From contig OY804584.1 in NCBI GenBank assembly GCA_963680875.1, positions 92,378,031-92,442,030 on the forward strand: DNA of 64,000 nucleotides, written 5' to 3'. The position numbers and the translations under genes are program-made. Below the pieces are notes generated by a model. The model was not told the DNA's origin. It saw nothing but the letters and a program-made list of their open reading frames with translations, and did no database searches. Of the stretch, positions 1 through 11,590 are shown in pieces. Each line of letters opens with the position of its first letter. Position 1 is the first letter of the stretch. The stretch comes from Bathymodiolus brooksi. Lineage: Eukaryota > Mollusca > Bivalvia > Mytilida > Modiolidae.

Positions 1-1275
1 TAATTATTTTCGTAATGAGTATATCACGGATAATTCTCGTAATTATTTTCGTAACGGGTATATCACGGATAATTCTCGTATTTATTTTCGTAATGAGTAT
101 ATCACGGATAATTCTCGTAATTATTTTTGTAATGTGTATATCACGGATAATTCTCTTAATAATTTTCGTAATGAGTATATCACGGATAATTATCGTAATT
201 ATTTTCGTAACGAGTATATCACGGATAATTCTCGTAATTATTTTCGTAATGAGTATATCACGGATAATTCTCGTAATTATTTTCGTAACGGGTATATCAT
301 GGTGGATTATTGTAATTATTTTCGGAACGAGTATATCACGGATAATTCTCGTAATTATTTCCGTAACGAATATATCACAGATAAGTCTCGTAATTATTAT
401 CGTAACGAGTTTATCACGGATAATTCTCGTAATTATTTTCGTAACGAGTATATCACGGATAATTTTCGTAATTATTTTCGTAACGAGTATATCACGATGG
501 ATTCTCGTAATTATTTTCGTAACGAGTATATCACGGATAATTCTCGTAATTATTTTCGTAACGAGTATATCACGAATAATTTTCGTAATTATTTTCGTAA
601 CGAGTATATCACGGATAATTCTCGTAATTATTTTCGCTACGAGAATATAACGGAGGATTCTCGTAATTATTTTCGTAATGAGTATATCACGAAGGATTCT
701 CGTAATTATTTTCGTAACGGGTATATCATGGTGGATTATCGTAATTATTTTCGGAACGAGTATATCACGAATAATTCTCGTAATTATTTCCGTAACGAAT
801 ATATCACGGATAATTCTCGTAATTATTTTCGTAACGAGTTTATCACGGATAATTCTCGTAATTGTTTTCGTAACGAGTATATCACGGATAATTTTCGTAA
901 TTATTTTCGTAACGAGTATATCACGATGGATTCTCGTAATTAATTTTCGTAACGAGTATATCACGGATAATTCTCGTCATTATTTTCGTAACGAGTATAT
1001 CACGGATAATTCTCGTAATTATTTTCGTAACGAGTATATCACGGATAATTTTCGTAATTATTTTCGTAACGAGTATATCACGGATAATTCTCGTAATTAT
1101 TTTCGTAACGAGTATATCACGGATAAGTTTCGTAATTATTTTCGTCACGAGTATATCACGGATAATTCTCGTAATTATTTTCGTTACGAGAATATAACGG
1201 AGGATTCTCGTAATTATTTTCGTAATGAGTATATCACGGAGGATTCTCGTAATTATTTTCGTAATGTGTATACGC
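1..1275. repeat. 39-bp minisatellite array, right end
   Basis: About 32 tandem copies of a 39-bp unit, with recognisable halves 'cgtaattattttcgtaacga' and 'gtatatcacggataattct'. Because 39 is a multiple of 3, several frames stay open on both strands (one reads RNYFRNEYITDNS per unit, another MSISRIILVIIFV). These ORFs are a by-product, not genes. Distinctive variant units recur 429 bp apart: 'ggtatatcat' at 291 and 720, 'atcacgatgg' at 491 and 920. That is a higher-order period of 11 units. One extra A near 941 shifts the phase, so the next pair ('gagaatataa' at 641 and 1188) is 547 bp apart, 14 units plus 1. The array is cut by the window edge on the left and degrades into unique sequence after 1270. 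Confidence 0.95.
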
Positions 1276-1582
1276 TCTTGCGATTCATTTCACGTTGTAT
1301 ATTTGCACAGGAGATTGCATGTGATTTTTTTTTTGTATATGTATCATACGTAGTGTGAAAAGGAAAAGGGAGGACGCCTATTTTTAATCAGATGTAGAAA
1401 ACCATATTCTGATCAATTACCCCCATTGAAACGATCCTCCAAATTGTCACTCACTATTCAAATAAAGATAAGGAAATGTATATTTATCGGTTCGTTGTCA
1501 TTTGAGTAGAAGAAAAAAAATAGATAAGTTTCAACTGTACCATATATTTGTCTTGTAGCTTCATATCCAGTACTAATTTAAG
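1276..1582. other. Unique AT-rich sequence
   Basis: I see no coding potential, RNA gene or repeat here. Confidence 0.5.
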
Positions 1583-1645
1583 ATTGATTGATTGATTGGT
1601 GTTTAGCGCCAACTTTAGCAGTATTTCAGCTATATCGTGGCTAGA
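1583..1645 (-). repeat. SINE tail fragment
   Basis: A short (tgat)n-like lead is followed by 'ggtgtttagcgccaacttta' and 'gcagtatttcagctatatcg'. This matches the reverse complement of the tail of the tRNA-headed SINE at 51221-51489 and the fragment at 46918-47050. Only the distal tail is present. Confidence 0.6.
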
Positions 1646-2530
1646 ATTTTTTTTATTATTAAAACACCTACTAGACCATTAGAAATAAAACTTACTTGTC
1701 TATGAAACAATTTAAGAGGAGTTTTAATTGTTTAAAATCATATTTAAAACCGTTTGAGTGAATTTACAAAAATGAAAAAAGAAAAACAATTAAATTAATT
1801 AGGTTTCCTTTTGACTGTAATCTTTCAACTATGCCTTCCTACAAAAAATTAATAATTATTTCTTGCTTGAAAGGCGACATTCCAAGTCATGTTCAGCAGC
1901 AAATTCTGGAATGTTAACAGGATCGGCAGGAAAATACATTCTGACTGCAGAAAACAGATATGAAGGTAAGAATTAATGAAAATCCAAATATGGGATTTGT
2001 TATTCAGTCGGTTCAAATAAACTTTAAAAAGATCTGAAGGGGCAACCAAGAATAGACAATTCGGAGACACAAGCAACATTGAACTCAGGTGCTCGCAAAG
2101 GTCAAGCTGTTCCTGTTTTTTTTATAAGACACCCGCCGTGTTACTCATATTCTCGAGCCTGATGAAAGTCTTGTCGATGATGGAGGAAAGAAAACAATCG
2201 TTAGACCTACAGCAAACCCAACATACTAAATCATTACAAGTTGGATAGTACAAAGTAATACTGCTCAGAACATAATTGAAAGAAACAAACTAACAACAAT
2301 ACAGATACACAAAAATACGGGTATCACACAATGTGGCTCCAAAGGAAGAGCATCTTCTTTTCGATGCATGACCTAGAGGTTTGTGTCTTTGACTTCTGAC
2401 CACAAGAATGAATTCGTACAAGAAATCGCAAGCCGTATACGATATTTATTGTGGACAACACAAAGCCGTGACAGTATCCGCAATTAATAATAATTATTCT
2501 GTCGCATGCATATCAATGAGGTTGTATTGT
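1646..2530. other. Unique sequence, no gene recognised
   Basis: The short minus-strand ORF inside (1849-2079) has no recognisable domain and reads like random translation. Nothing else is supported. Confidence 0.4.
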
Positions 2531-2880
2531 GAGTGCGTGATTGTTCATTAACACCATCTGAGCTGTTTCAGTTATATCATGGGGAGAACAAGTTACCTTT
2601 CAAGGAGATAATGATGAAGTCCGCTTTATACTAGATCAACACGCTTAAAGCTGGATTTTTATAGTGCTAACTCATTGAAACAACAGTTCACGAATAAACG
2701 TCACTCTACTCGGACACATTATCCTGATTCCGAGCCAACCAGTCTTTGTTCTTACTCATTAATGCCTAATGTTTAGCGGAGAAGCAGCAAATACCAATTG
2801 TATTGTCTTTGGTTTGACATGACCGGTTCTCAAACTCGCCATATGTTGCACTCAATGCGAGTGCGCTAACCTTTACACCG
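2531..2880 (+). repeat. Interspersed repeat copy 1 (molluscan SINE/MITE-like)
   Basis: This begins at 'gtgagtgcgtgattgttcat' and shares many blocks with 12451-12712, including 'ttggatttttatagt', 'cattatcct' followed by 'attccgagccaaccagtctt', and a 'cagagaa/cggagaa' segment. The distal part ('tctttggtttgacatgaccg', then 'gcgagtgcgctaacc') looks like the degenerate tail of a widespread bivalve element, although that comparison is from memory. No protein is encoded. Confidence 0.65.
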
Positions 2881-3837
2881 TCGATGCGTTGTATTTTGCC
2901 CTGTATCCAATCAGAATCAGTTGTAAGAAAAGGAATGGGCGAATTTTCTTATGAACTATTTTTTTCATATATTCCATCTTTTATCACAATGTAACATATT
3001 TTGTGAGATGACAAGGAATGTCAGACTGTACCTGCTGATAATCTATAAGATCACAGACGACCACCAACAGTATAAAATCACTTGTCATAATAACTCATGA
3101 AATTTGGATATACAATTTTGTTCGGATGTACCAAGAACCAGATGAAACGGAAATCCACCTCATGTTTATGAATTAGGACAGACAGCCTTCCCAAACTTAT
3201 TTACATGAGATAGATTTTCAACACTAATAATTGAAAATATTAAAACTACTTCTTTTTTAGCTTATTCCTGTAAATAAAAAAAATCTCAATGAGAGCATTT
3301 TATAAAGCTAGTTTTCTGTTTAAGAGCATTTTCTGGATAAGAGCCTAATTATTATCACAACAGACGTTTGTACGATTTGTAAAATAACTATGATAATAAG
3401 TGATTAACGATGTTTTTTAAAACGAGATGACTGAGAAATGTCCTCGAGTTATAAAAAGCATCTTTAATTATTTTATCGCTATTTTGTATTCATAATTAAA
3501 TAATGTTTGTTGAGATACTGACATTTTTTTAAACACAATTAATATTTTATATCGTTAATCACTTAATTATCAAGAATTTGGTAATGTGACGTCATTATAA
3601 CGTCATATTAGAAAACAAGATAATACTACGTGCGTCCTTGACAACGCTTAGCGATTAGCGATAATTGGAATCATCTCATGCGCCCGCATGATATGAAATA
3701 TATCGGTTTTAAACATCAAAGGGAAAATAAACAAAATAGCGATAATGAGTAATGACATTTGCCATTGTGATCATTTCACATCAAACAACTCTGACTGGTA
3801 ACGTTGACTATATCGACACTCACTGATGTCTTTGTAG
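2881..3837. other. Unique AT-rich sequence, probable intron or intergenic DNA
   Basis: No coding block, RNA gene or repeat is recognised. If the lipocalin-like exon is real, this would be its upstream intron. The last 25 bases contain a plausible branch point ('ctgat') and end in 'gtctttgtag'. Confidence 0.4.
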
Positions 3838-4047
3838 CTGCCTTACAAGTTGTATATACAGACTACAATATAGCACTGGTCTACATGTGTTATGCAGTTG
3901 AAACAAACGGAGAATGCCAGAAAAATAAGGTACATGTATCCTTACTAGGAAGACATCCGCATCTTACAGCATCACAAAGGAACGTACTAATATCCCGACT
4001 TGATTCTGTATGCGTTCATCACTATGATCTTATTGTATCAGATCTTG
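3838..4047 (+). CDS. Candidate internal exon of a lipocalin (apolipoprotein D-like) gene
   Basis: A 210-bp block is bounded by an acceptor ('tgtctttgtag') and a donor ('g|gtacgt'), both phase 1. It encodes about 70 residues containing TDYNIALVYMC, then a Cys (GEC), then VSLLGRHPHLTASQ and SRLDSVCVHHYDLIVSDL. ApoD-type lipocalins show 'TDY..Y..VY.C' on the G/H strands, then 'L.R.P.L' (structurally conserved region 3, with its Arg), then a C-terminal amphipathic helix ending in a 'TDQ/SDL'-like segment. The order and spacing fit. Lipocalins are secreted eight-stranded beta barrels that bind small hydrophobic ligands. The open frame runs past the donor to 4199 but loses any family resemblance there. 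I could not find the upstream exons, with their signal peptide and GxW motif, or the last exon in this window. The copy could be a lone gene remnant. Confidence 0.5.
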
Positions 4048-4594
4048 GTACGTATAATAATATAGTGAAATGTTTTCGTTTTGAATTTCTCATTTTCGTG
4101 TGCATAATTAGATCTAATCTGGCTTTATTCGATGGGTGCCAGTATAACGTGTACGGAGTGGAACTCTGTTTTGTCCGTATCCATTTTCACGGAGTTTGAG
4201 AAGCTATAAAATTGAAACCCAAACTATTGAATGTCAAATCCAAACTTTCCCGAACAATTGAAACAATAATATATGGCTTAGAAACTCAACACAATATGCA
4301 TCCTTTAAAACAATTCCCAGACCTTATCTTTTAAAACAAACTAACTTCCAGACCATCTGGAAACCACAAACAAAGCAGTGTTCAAACACAAATTATAAAA
4401 CTATAACCACAAAAGACAAAGCAAATACAAATCTCTGTCAAACCAGTTAACTTGAACACTTATGTTTCACAAATGCTGAATATAAACAGCACAAACTATA
4501 GAACAATCCAATGTTACCTGTTCAGAAGTTGCGACCATTCCATGAGCAAATTACAACATCAGAACAACCAGGTAACGTCGATAGCCTATCAAAG
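4048..4594. other. Unique sequence downstream of the lipocalin-like exon
   Basis: This is AT-rich, with repeated 'aaac'-rich stretches at 4210-4450 and no convincing second exon. A short ORF starting at 4452 runs into the Tc1 left terminal repeat and is not a gene. Confidence 0.4.
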
Positions 4595-4596
4595 TA

Positions 4597-4638
4597 CAGT
4601 CTCGTGCCAAAAGTATTCGCGGAAAACGGCGGACGTCA
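4597..4638 (+). repeat. Tc1 left terminal inverted repeat
   Basis: Starts 'cagtctcgtgccaaaagtat' and pairs with 5906-5947. Preceded by TA. Confidence 0.9.
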
Positions 4639-4707
4639 AGATTGAGTTGTCTCGCTTTGGCTATTTTGAACTTAGGAAAAAGTAAAATAAGCTAAAACAA
4701 CTTACCT

Positions 4708-5736
4708 TTAATACTTCGTAATGTGGTCTTTGGATCTTATACAAGCTAAAACTCGTCTTGGAATGGATTGATACAAGTTCTGAACATATTCAACAGTAAA
4801 ATTTTGCCAGATGTCAAGAATGGTGTCAAACAACTGGCCAGAGTTAGTAATTCCTCCTGCACGATAGTGCAGAGTTCTCTTAATTCTCAAACAACAGTTT
4901 TCTATGACATTGATATCAGGTGACTGAGCTGGCCATACCATACCATGAATGTTGTTATCATGTTTATACCTCTCCACAATCCTAGCCCTATGGACAGGGA
5001 CATTGTCGTCCTGGAACACATATGAATCATCCGGAAAATGACGGGCAATAACCTGCCATAATTGACTATCCAAAACTGAAATATACTTCTCTGCATTTAT
5101 ATTTCCATTAACTTGACATAAAGTACCGACACCATACCATGTGATACAACGCCATATCATAACGGAAACTTTGGGCACACATTCAGCAGTCATACATTCT
5201 GGACGGTATGCTTCATGAGCGGTTCTCCACACGTAATTATTCTCACCAATAACAATTTGTGATTCATCACTAAATATAATGTGTCTCTAGTTTTCATTAA
5301 CAGTCCATCTTCTTTTCTGTAAGCACCATGTCAATCGCTTTTTTCTGTTAATTTCTTTCACAACCATTCGCTTTTTCACTATTCTCCTGTAAATACGGTT
5401 TTTGTATAAATATCGCTGAACAGTCCTTTCACTCACACTATGATCTCCATTTCCGATATTAAATTCATTTGCTATATCCCTCAGAACTTTTCCACGTTTT
5501 TTTTTCACCAAGCGCTTCAATCTGGCTTCACTCCGAGCAGACATTTTTCTTGGCCGTCCAGAACGACGAGCTTTTTCAAAACTTTTCCGTTCGTTATAAG
5601 TCTTGATAACTGACCTGCAGGTACTTTCAGGCATTGACAACATCCTGGAAATTTCACTAATCTTGTGACCATTTGACTTCAGATTAACAATTACTTCTTT
5701 CTTGTCCGGTGACAATTCTTTCGACTTTCGACCCAT
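4708..5736 (-). pseudogene. Tc1-like DD34E transposase, one in-frame TAG
   Basis: 343 codons in one frame, the usual Tc1 length, interrupted only by TAG at 5287-5289 (codon 150). The N-terminal half carries the paired-like helix-turn-helix region (EISRMLSMPESTCRSVI), a basic GRPRK linker (GRPR motif) and a second HTH (SERTVQRYLYKN). The catalytic domain has Asp in FSDES (about codon 157), Asp in QDDNVPVH (about 244) and Glu in NVIEN (about 279), with 34 residues between the last two. That is the DD34E signature, and the canonical WPAQSPD motif lies just before the Glu. The enzyme would bind the element's terminal repeats and catalyse excision and integration at TA. The premature stop separates the DNA-binding half from the catalytic half, so this copy should not make a full enzyme unless the stop is read through. 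No intron or second lesion was seen. Confidence 0.92.
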
Positions 5737-5905
5737 CTTTGTTTACATAGGAAAAATTACACTGTAAGTATTTTTAGCAGACGATTTTTATTACGTCATC
5801 GATTTGGACTGTATCAAAATTATAGGGACCGTCTCAAACTAAAAAAATAGACTGGAATCGGCATTGAAAAATCGATTTAAAAAGCAGTGGAAATGTGTCG
5901 TTTCA

Positions 5906-5947
5906 GGACGTCCGCCATTTTCCGCGAATACTTTTGGCACGAGACTG
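5906..5947 (-). repeat. Tc1 right terminal inverted repeat
   Basis: Reverse complement of the left terminus with one mismatch in the 'ggaaaaYggcgg' stretch. Followed by TA at 5948-5949. Confidence 0.9.
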
Positions 5948-6214
5948 TATGTGGCTGTCCTAAACTAATAAATACTTTTACCGCTACTTTTCTCTTCAAA
6001 CTTTGCAGGTCGGATTCACGTTCAGAAATGACAAACCAAATTAATTAATTAATATTTGGGGTTTGATGGCGGCTATCCAAATGGATATTGCACCACATTG
6101 CCTTTAACCACTCCTTATTAACCCCTAACTTGGGGTCAGACTAATCTCCTTTAAAGGGTTAACAGCATGGACTAGTTCACCCTAACTGTCAATCATCGTT
6201 ATCTTTTCCTCTGA

Positions 6215-6796
6215 TATTTAAAGAGGCATTAGCTACGATTTTGACTAAACAAATTATATGTTTTGGAAATTGGTAAATAGATTTAAAATGATGAAATAAA
6301 GGTAAATAGTTCACATTAAACAGCTTATCGTACCACTTTTCGCCTTTTGAGAACGAAAATTACCATCGATTTATTATTTCCTTGCAAGCAAATAATTTGA
6401 CCTCGCTTTCTCCGTATGCAACTGACCTTACTAGTGACAGGTAAAAACGAATAATTTGTATTTTGTCGCTTATTAACTGCAAACTTGCATGGTTCTTTGT
6501 CCGTAATTAACGCCGACTAAAAGCAGATTCACAGAAAATAAGAAATAAGTGCATTGTTGTACTGATTTAATGACGATTCGGCAAACCCCGTAAACAATGT
6601 CGATAATTAATAAGATGGCGTCCATTTCTTGATCGATCTCAAAACACGAGCAGTTGCACCTTTTCCCCCCGATGCGCATACATTTCATAACATTTATAAG
6701 TTACAGAAACACGTTTTATCAAGGCATCAATCATATCTGTTAGTTTTTATGGGTAACCAAAATTTACGATTTTGGCAGATAATGCCCCTTTAAGTA
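6215..6796. mobile_element. Possible MITE with 'aaagaggcattagctac' ends
   Basis: The left end 'tttaaagaggcattagctac' (then 'gatttt') is mirrored on the right by 'gattttggcagataatgccc' (then 'ctttaag'). The pair makes imperfect inverted ends about 580 bp apart. No transposase ORF lies inside, and no target duplication could be fixed. It may be a non-autonomous element or a chance pairing of two diverged repeat ends. Confidence 0.4.
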
Positions 6797-6880
6797 CTGC
6801 CAACTTTCTCTTATCAGCTGTCAATCTGTCAATCATTGTTACTTGAATTACTGTGTTTGTATACAACGCAGTTACGCAAC

Positions 6881-7781
6881 CAGTGGCGGATTTAGAGGGG
6901 GCGTACGGGGCGTGCGCCCCCTCCCTAAAATTCGCAAAGCATATGTTATACAACGTTAATTAAGCAGTTCAATAAAAAAAAAATTCATGAATGGTTAACT
7001 CGTGACCTGTAGTAAAATATTCCTACACATTTTAAATACACGTTGGGTGTGTTCGCTGATTCATATATGTATTCGCCGTCAGTAGTTCAAAGATTATTCC
7101 ATTCTGATTGGTTCCGAGGTACCAGACATCAACTATTTTCTCATGTTAAGTAAATATTATTTCTTCAGTCAATTTTACAACTATAAGAAAAACAAATCTT
7201 TACAGATCAAAGCATTTAGTAAACTTAAATCCTGATACTGACCCTGGGCAAGCAACTGGTAAACTTTATCACTTGCGGCTGCCAGTCGAGTGACCTTTTT
7301 TTGTAATTTACAAGGCTGGGCGCGAACCTACGCCGTATTGGTGATAGGCTTGTATGAGCTGTTAGATCCAACGACCTAACTCATTGAACCATCCGGGCCC
7401 CAGGAATGCGTTAAAACTAAACCAATAGTTCTTTGAAGGGTTACAATATCGTGATCGATCAGTCATGAGTTGAACAACGGTTGTTAAAAAAAAGGTTTTT
7501 CTTCAGGATCTTATAATCTGACAAAAACATACTGTTAACAATTATCCGACAAAATTAAGACTAAAAGTAGTTTTTTTGGTCTGATAAAAATGGTGTGGTT
7601 GGTTTACCGTAATTAAATGTATGTAATTCCTCAAACCCCCAGAGCTTAGGGGGAGGGGGTTTCGCCCCCATGGGCCCCCTACCAGGGCTCTGTCCTGGAC
7701 CCGCTGGGGAACCTTAAGCGGTCCCCAGACCCCTCTCCTACTCACGCCCCCCCCTAATCCCAAATCCTGGATCCGCCCCTG
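6881..7781. mobile_element. Non-autonomous TIR element with 5-bp TSD, containing a SINE
   Basis: The left end 'cagtggcggatttagagggg' and right end 'caaatcctggatccgcccct' + g are inverted. The 5-bp direct repeat 'gcaac' flanks the element at 6876-6880 and 7782-7786. Just inside the ends lie G-rich and C-rich tracts (6897-6925 and 7637-7755). The same termini bound the smaller elements at 11424-11590 and 61561-61751. The 73-aa minus-strand ORF (7542-7763) is GC-rich repeat translation, not a gene. A minus-strand SINE (7240-7401) is nested in it. Confidence 0.75.
7240..7401 (-). mobile_element. tRNA-derived SINE, tail-truncated, minus strand
   Basis: The reverse complement begins 'ggggcccggatggttcaatg', contains a B-box-like 'ggttcgcgcc' and runs through 'agtgataaagtttaccagtt'. 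It aligns closely with the SINE at 51221-51489 in the same order, but lacks that copy's last ~100 bp. It sits inside the TIR element 6881-7781, so it inserted after that element or travelled with it. Confidence 0.8.
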
Positions 7782-7786
7782 GCAAC

Positions 7787-8480
7787 AATACTGATATAAC
7801 TGTATATTCTAAACAAACCATCTTTAATGCTACGAGTAATCTTTGGTACAGTATGACGTATATGTTATGTTTTTTTTAAACGTTCTTTTGCCCAATCTTA
7901 ACGAAAATATGCAGCCGATGCTGATTGTGACAACATATTATTTTAAAATATTTTCCTCTGAAACCACTGAGCCCCAAAGAACCTTGCTGGGATGGTTCCA
8001 CTCGTCGCAACTTCGGCTGATTCCGTACCTTCATCATACCTCGTCCGTATTACGATAGCTCCCATTGGAACTACTTTCGGAAATCTTCAATGAAGGAGGT
8101 ATTAAAATAATTTCACTTTCGAATATTCGTCCAATAATAATATATTTTCATTCGTCGCAATGTCGGCTGATTCCGTACCTTCATCAAAGACCAATATTTT
8201 TCAAAACAAACTCATCTATTGTCGCCATTTTAGAACTTATTCGCGGTGTGCAATGTTTGATTGAAGTGATACGGTCTTCCGGCGAAGAAATGTGACGCGT
8301 AGACGCATATCAAATACCGTATTACAGCCGATGTATTGAGGAAGCGAAGCGGACTCACCCGAGGTTTGCCGATTGGGGATGGTTCTAGAGTGACCCTTTT
8401 TCGAAAATGTGTCCACCATTAAAGGTGGCTGCTGACAAAATGTGAAAAGGAAAACTATAGCTCTATTTTAAGCGAGAATC
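7787..8480. other. Unique sequence with a short internal duplication
   Basis: A block of about 35 bp recurs at 8008-8040 and 8153-8185 ('cggctgattccgtaccttca' in both). The ORFs here are short and unlike any family known to me. Confidence 0.4.
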
Positions 8481-8539
8481 AACCTAAATTTGAACTGTGG
8501 TTACGACAAAAGAGATGATTTTAATTATCCCAATGTGAA

Positions 8540-8830
8540 CTTTCCATTTATATGTAGCAATATTCCAGCAGCACCTGCATATTGAGTGTATATATCTCTC
8601 AGTCGACCCGATATTCCAGAGCCAGTGGTTCCAATAATGACTTACTTGATAGAGGGTTGCTGCTAACAAGGAAGCTACTGAACCAAGGGTTCCTGATGAT
8701 TAAGTTGGAAGTCATCACGTCGAACGTTTTACTGTCGCCACCAAGACTTGCTTAATTGTTACGGAATATCTCTGTCACAAATGACCATGAATATGTTCCG
8801 TTTGTCGTAATAACAATCCGTAACGGTACT
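8540..8830. repeat. Fragment resembling a widespread bivalve dispersed repeat
   Basis: Blocks such as 'tagcaatattccagcagcac', 'agagggttgctgctaacaag' and 'gaagctactgaaccaagggt' resemble a high-copy repeat I associate with bivalve genomes. This is recognition from memory only. No enzyme domain was identified. Confidence 0.4.
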
Positions 8831-10720
8831 GATATAGTGTTCAAATCATAAACAAATATCCTCTTAAAGAACAAAGAATACAAATAGAATTGTATTTTTG
8901 ACATGAAGCAGCACTGTGATATGAAAATTAACTTTATATCAATGAAAGTCGAATTGGGTTCCAAGTCCTGGGAGGGGTGTAAATTTAACATGTGCTACGA
9001 TTGGCAATGAAATAGTCTTTATACCTAGTGAGAAATACAAGATCATGGGACCCGCTATAGTTTGATATGTTTTTTATGAATGAGTTTAGTTTACTTACAA
9101 GATATAAGTTTGATAAACAGCAGTTATATGTAGAGCATTGTATCGTTTTTAGGGTTATGTGTTGCACCGACAGCAGATCCCATTCATTGTAAGTTTATCA
9201 ATGTGTTTTTTATCTTTCATCTTCTCTATCTTCCCGTTTGTAATCAGATGACGACAAAAAACTTAACCAACTAAAGACATTATTAGATGGAAACACCAAA
9301 TTTCTCTCCACTATCTTCATTACTTTATTTCTTGCTTATTTATGAAAACATTCTGAAAATAAAGCGTTAGAGAACATCGAAGGGTCAAATAAGGAATGAA
9401 CAACAGAGAAACACGGGCAGCATTGGCTATTCTGTTTAGATCCTTTCATTTTATTGTTTGGAAAGATTTTTACAAAACGAACACTCACCTCTCATCTCAA
9501 CTCACTGAGCATATAAAAAGACAACGACATATGGCGTTGGAAATCCAGGTCCTTTCTTGGGAAATGCACGATAAAGTGCCGGTTAATGAGATCACAACCC
9601 ACCTCTCTTGATAACTGGATCTACAACCACAATACATTGTATAAACAAACGATAAAAACCTGAACATATTCGCTGCCACTTAAAAATACAATAACACGAT
9701 AAATGAAAGCTCTAGTTAATTGACTACTAGCCAGGAACCTATAGAGTCTGTTGGTTAAAGAATATTACTCTTTAGACAACAAATATTATAACTGTTACTT
9801 CTCACAGATTTGATATCAATTATTCATGAACATACAAAGAAATCAATGGTCTTCATTGGAGACCAGAATAAATAGGTCATCAGATTGTTGGAATGAACCA
9901 CACACACACATACTTTTTCTTCATTTCTTTTTACTCGTTTACTATTTTCAGCTATATTAAATGATAAAATTGTATTTTTCTTGTTTTCTTGTGCATTCTC
10001 AATATAATGTAATACTGATTGTATATATAGGAGAAGACTCCATAAGTTGGTAAAACTTGTGTCTGATCCTCTTTGTATCATTGATCAAATAAAATAATTA
10101 TAAACTAAAAACCTAACAGGCGTAATATCACTAAATTCGCGAACCAGTAACAAAATCAATCCCTACACTGCTATTTAAAAAAAATAAAAAAACACTAGTA
10201 CACGTAGATACAGCAAAATACTGAATGTCAGCAGAAACATACATATCTAAGGATAGTTTTAAAATATATTTATAAACCTGGTGGTCTTAAAATTAGAAAA
10301 AAATTGCTTGCATTAGAAAGTAACCCCCTGAATTTGTGTTAAATCAAAAGTGAAAACGGATTTTTGAGAGTTAACCATTTCAAGCAGACAATTATTTCTC
10401 ATACGCTATTAAATGTATGTTGAATTACTAGATGAACCTTACTAGTTGTACTAACAGATTGTCTAGAGTTTGAGCCTCAAAGAGTTAATTATAGTTGCTA
10501 AGTCATAGCCATTACGAATAAGTCACATAAGATCGTATCGAGTACACCTAAATACAGACATGGAATCGAACTCCTAAAGGTCGTGGCGATAGGCAATGAT
10601 TGCACTGGTAAATGTAACTAAAACTAGCATACGATCGCGGCCACGTGTACCCAAACTAAATATTACTACTTAAACGGTGAATATTAAATACACCCCCCAA
10701 ACTTTTCTACATTTGAACTT
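8831..10720. other. Unique AT-rich sequence, no gene recognised
   Basis: Several 60-85 codon ORFs occur on both strands without domains, signal peptides or splice-site context. A short CA run is at 9899-9910. Nothing else is supported. Confidence 0.4.
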
Positions 10721-10739
10721 TGTGTGTCTCCCTAATTTA

Positions 10740-10925
10740 TATTGTACAGGATGAATGCTATGTTTGAAAAAAAATATTCTGATTCCCAATGTTGCTGAAA
10801 AAAATATTCTGATTCTGGTGGAGGAAAAAAAAATAATCTGATTCAATTTTTGTCATATAACCTAATGTTAAATTCTGGAAAAAAATATTCTAACTCTCGT
10901 GTTGTTCGAAAAAAAATTTTAGAAC
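10740..10925 (+). repeat. Degenerate 'aaaaaatattctgattc' short repeat
   Basis: Four or five copies of 'gaaaaaaatattctgattc' variants (10767, 10798, 10823, 10879 and a decayed one near 10909) are spaced 25-55 bp apart. This is probably the remnant of a minisatellite or of a repeat's internal array. Confidence 0.6.
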
Positions 10926-11423
10926 GAAACAAACGTTTTTTCTTAATCCAAAATACATTTCTGCATTAGTTTATTGTATATAGATAGCATTTTCTACGTC
11001 TATACAATTCATGCAAACAATATTTTACCTGATTGTTGACATTAGCTGTAAACAACAGATTTTACAATTGTAATGATATATTAAAAGCATTATGCTAGAG
11101 GCCAGTTAATTATCTGTAGTGTTCATTTTGTCTGTCCTCTATAGCTGATTTCATCATGAAAATAGAAATTAAGCACAATTTACTTTTTTGTTACAGTTGG
11201 TTGAAATTTGGAGGAAGGACTTGAATATTAAATCGAAGAATGTCAATAAAAATGTAATATATTGTAAGTCGTCGATTTTTATACCGTTTTTAAGAGGTAT
11301 CCACTCAATTTTTCATTGATACACTTTGTTCTTGTAGTAGTAATTTTCAATCTCCCTGCATACATGAGCGTTTGTATCATTATTATGTAAAATCTTATAA
11401 TTAAAAAATCATTTTGTCAACAG
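10926..11423. other. Unique AT-rich sequence
   Basis: No coding or repeat signal recognised. Confidence 0.4.
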
Positions 11424-11590
11424 CAGGGCGGATCCAGGGTTTCAAGTTAGGGGAGGGGGGGAGCACTTAAAAAAATTGTGCAGAGCGGAGGGAGGCACGA
11501 AAATGTTTGGGGTATTTCGTGTGAAAAATCACGATTTTACGCCAAAAAAATCATATTTTGCGCTCCCCCCCCCCCCTGGATCCGCCCCTG
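11424..11590. mobile_element. Short GC-terminated MITE
   Basis: Starts 'cagggcggatccagggtttc' and ends 'cccctggatccgcccctg', an inverted pair. Internally it shares 'acttaaaaaaatt', 'gagcggagggagg' and 'aaaatcacgattttacgc' with 61561-61751. Flanks 'aacag' and 'aagag' could be a 5-bp target duplication with one mismatch. Confidence 0.75.

Larger units (their letters stand above)
4597..5947 (-). mobile_element. Tc1/mariner-superfamily DNA transposon (Tc1-like), nearly intact
   Basis: The element is 1351 bp and flanked on both sides by the TA dinucleotide (4595-4596 and 5948-5949), the standard Tc1 target duplication. Its ends form inverted repeats of about 42 bp with one mismatch. Left starts 'cagtctcgtgccaaaagtat' and right ends 'atacttttggcacgagactg'. 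One transposase ORF lies between them on the minus strand. Length, termini and target site all fit Tc1-like elements, which move by cut-and-paste. The well-preserved ends and the single nonsense codon suggest a recent insertion that could still be mobilised in trans. Confidence 0.93.

Noticed and set aside
1..1275. CRISPR-like array
   Set aside because: Adjacent direct repeats with no unique spacers; eukaryotic minisatellite.
15..1358. ORFs of 211-269 codons in the 39-bp array
   Set aside because: Three overlapping frames and the opposite strand are all open because 39 is a multiple of 3; no start context or domain.
7542..7763. 73-aa Gly/Arg-rich minus-strand ORF
   Set aside because: Lies in the GC-rich arm of a non-autonomous TIR element.
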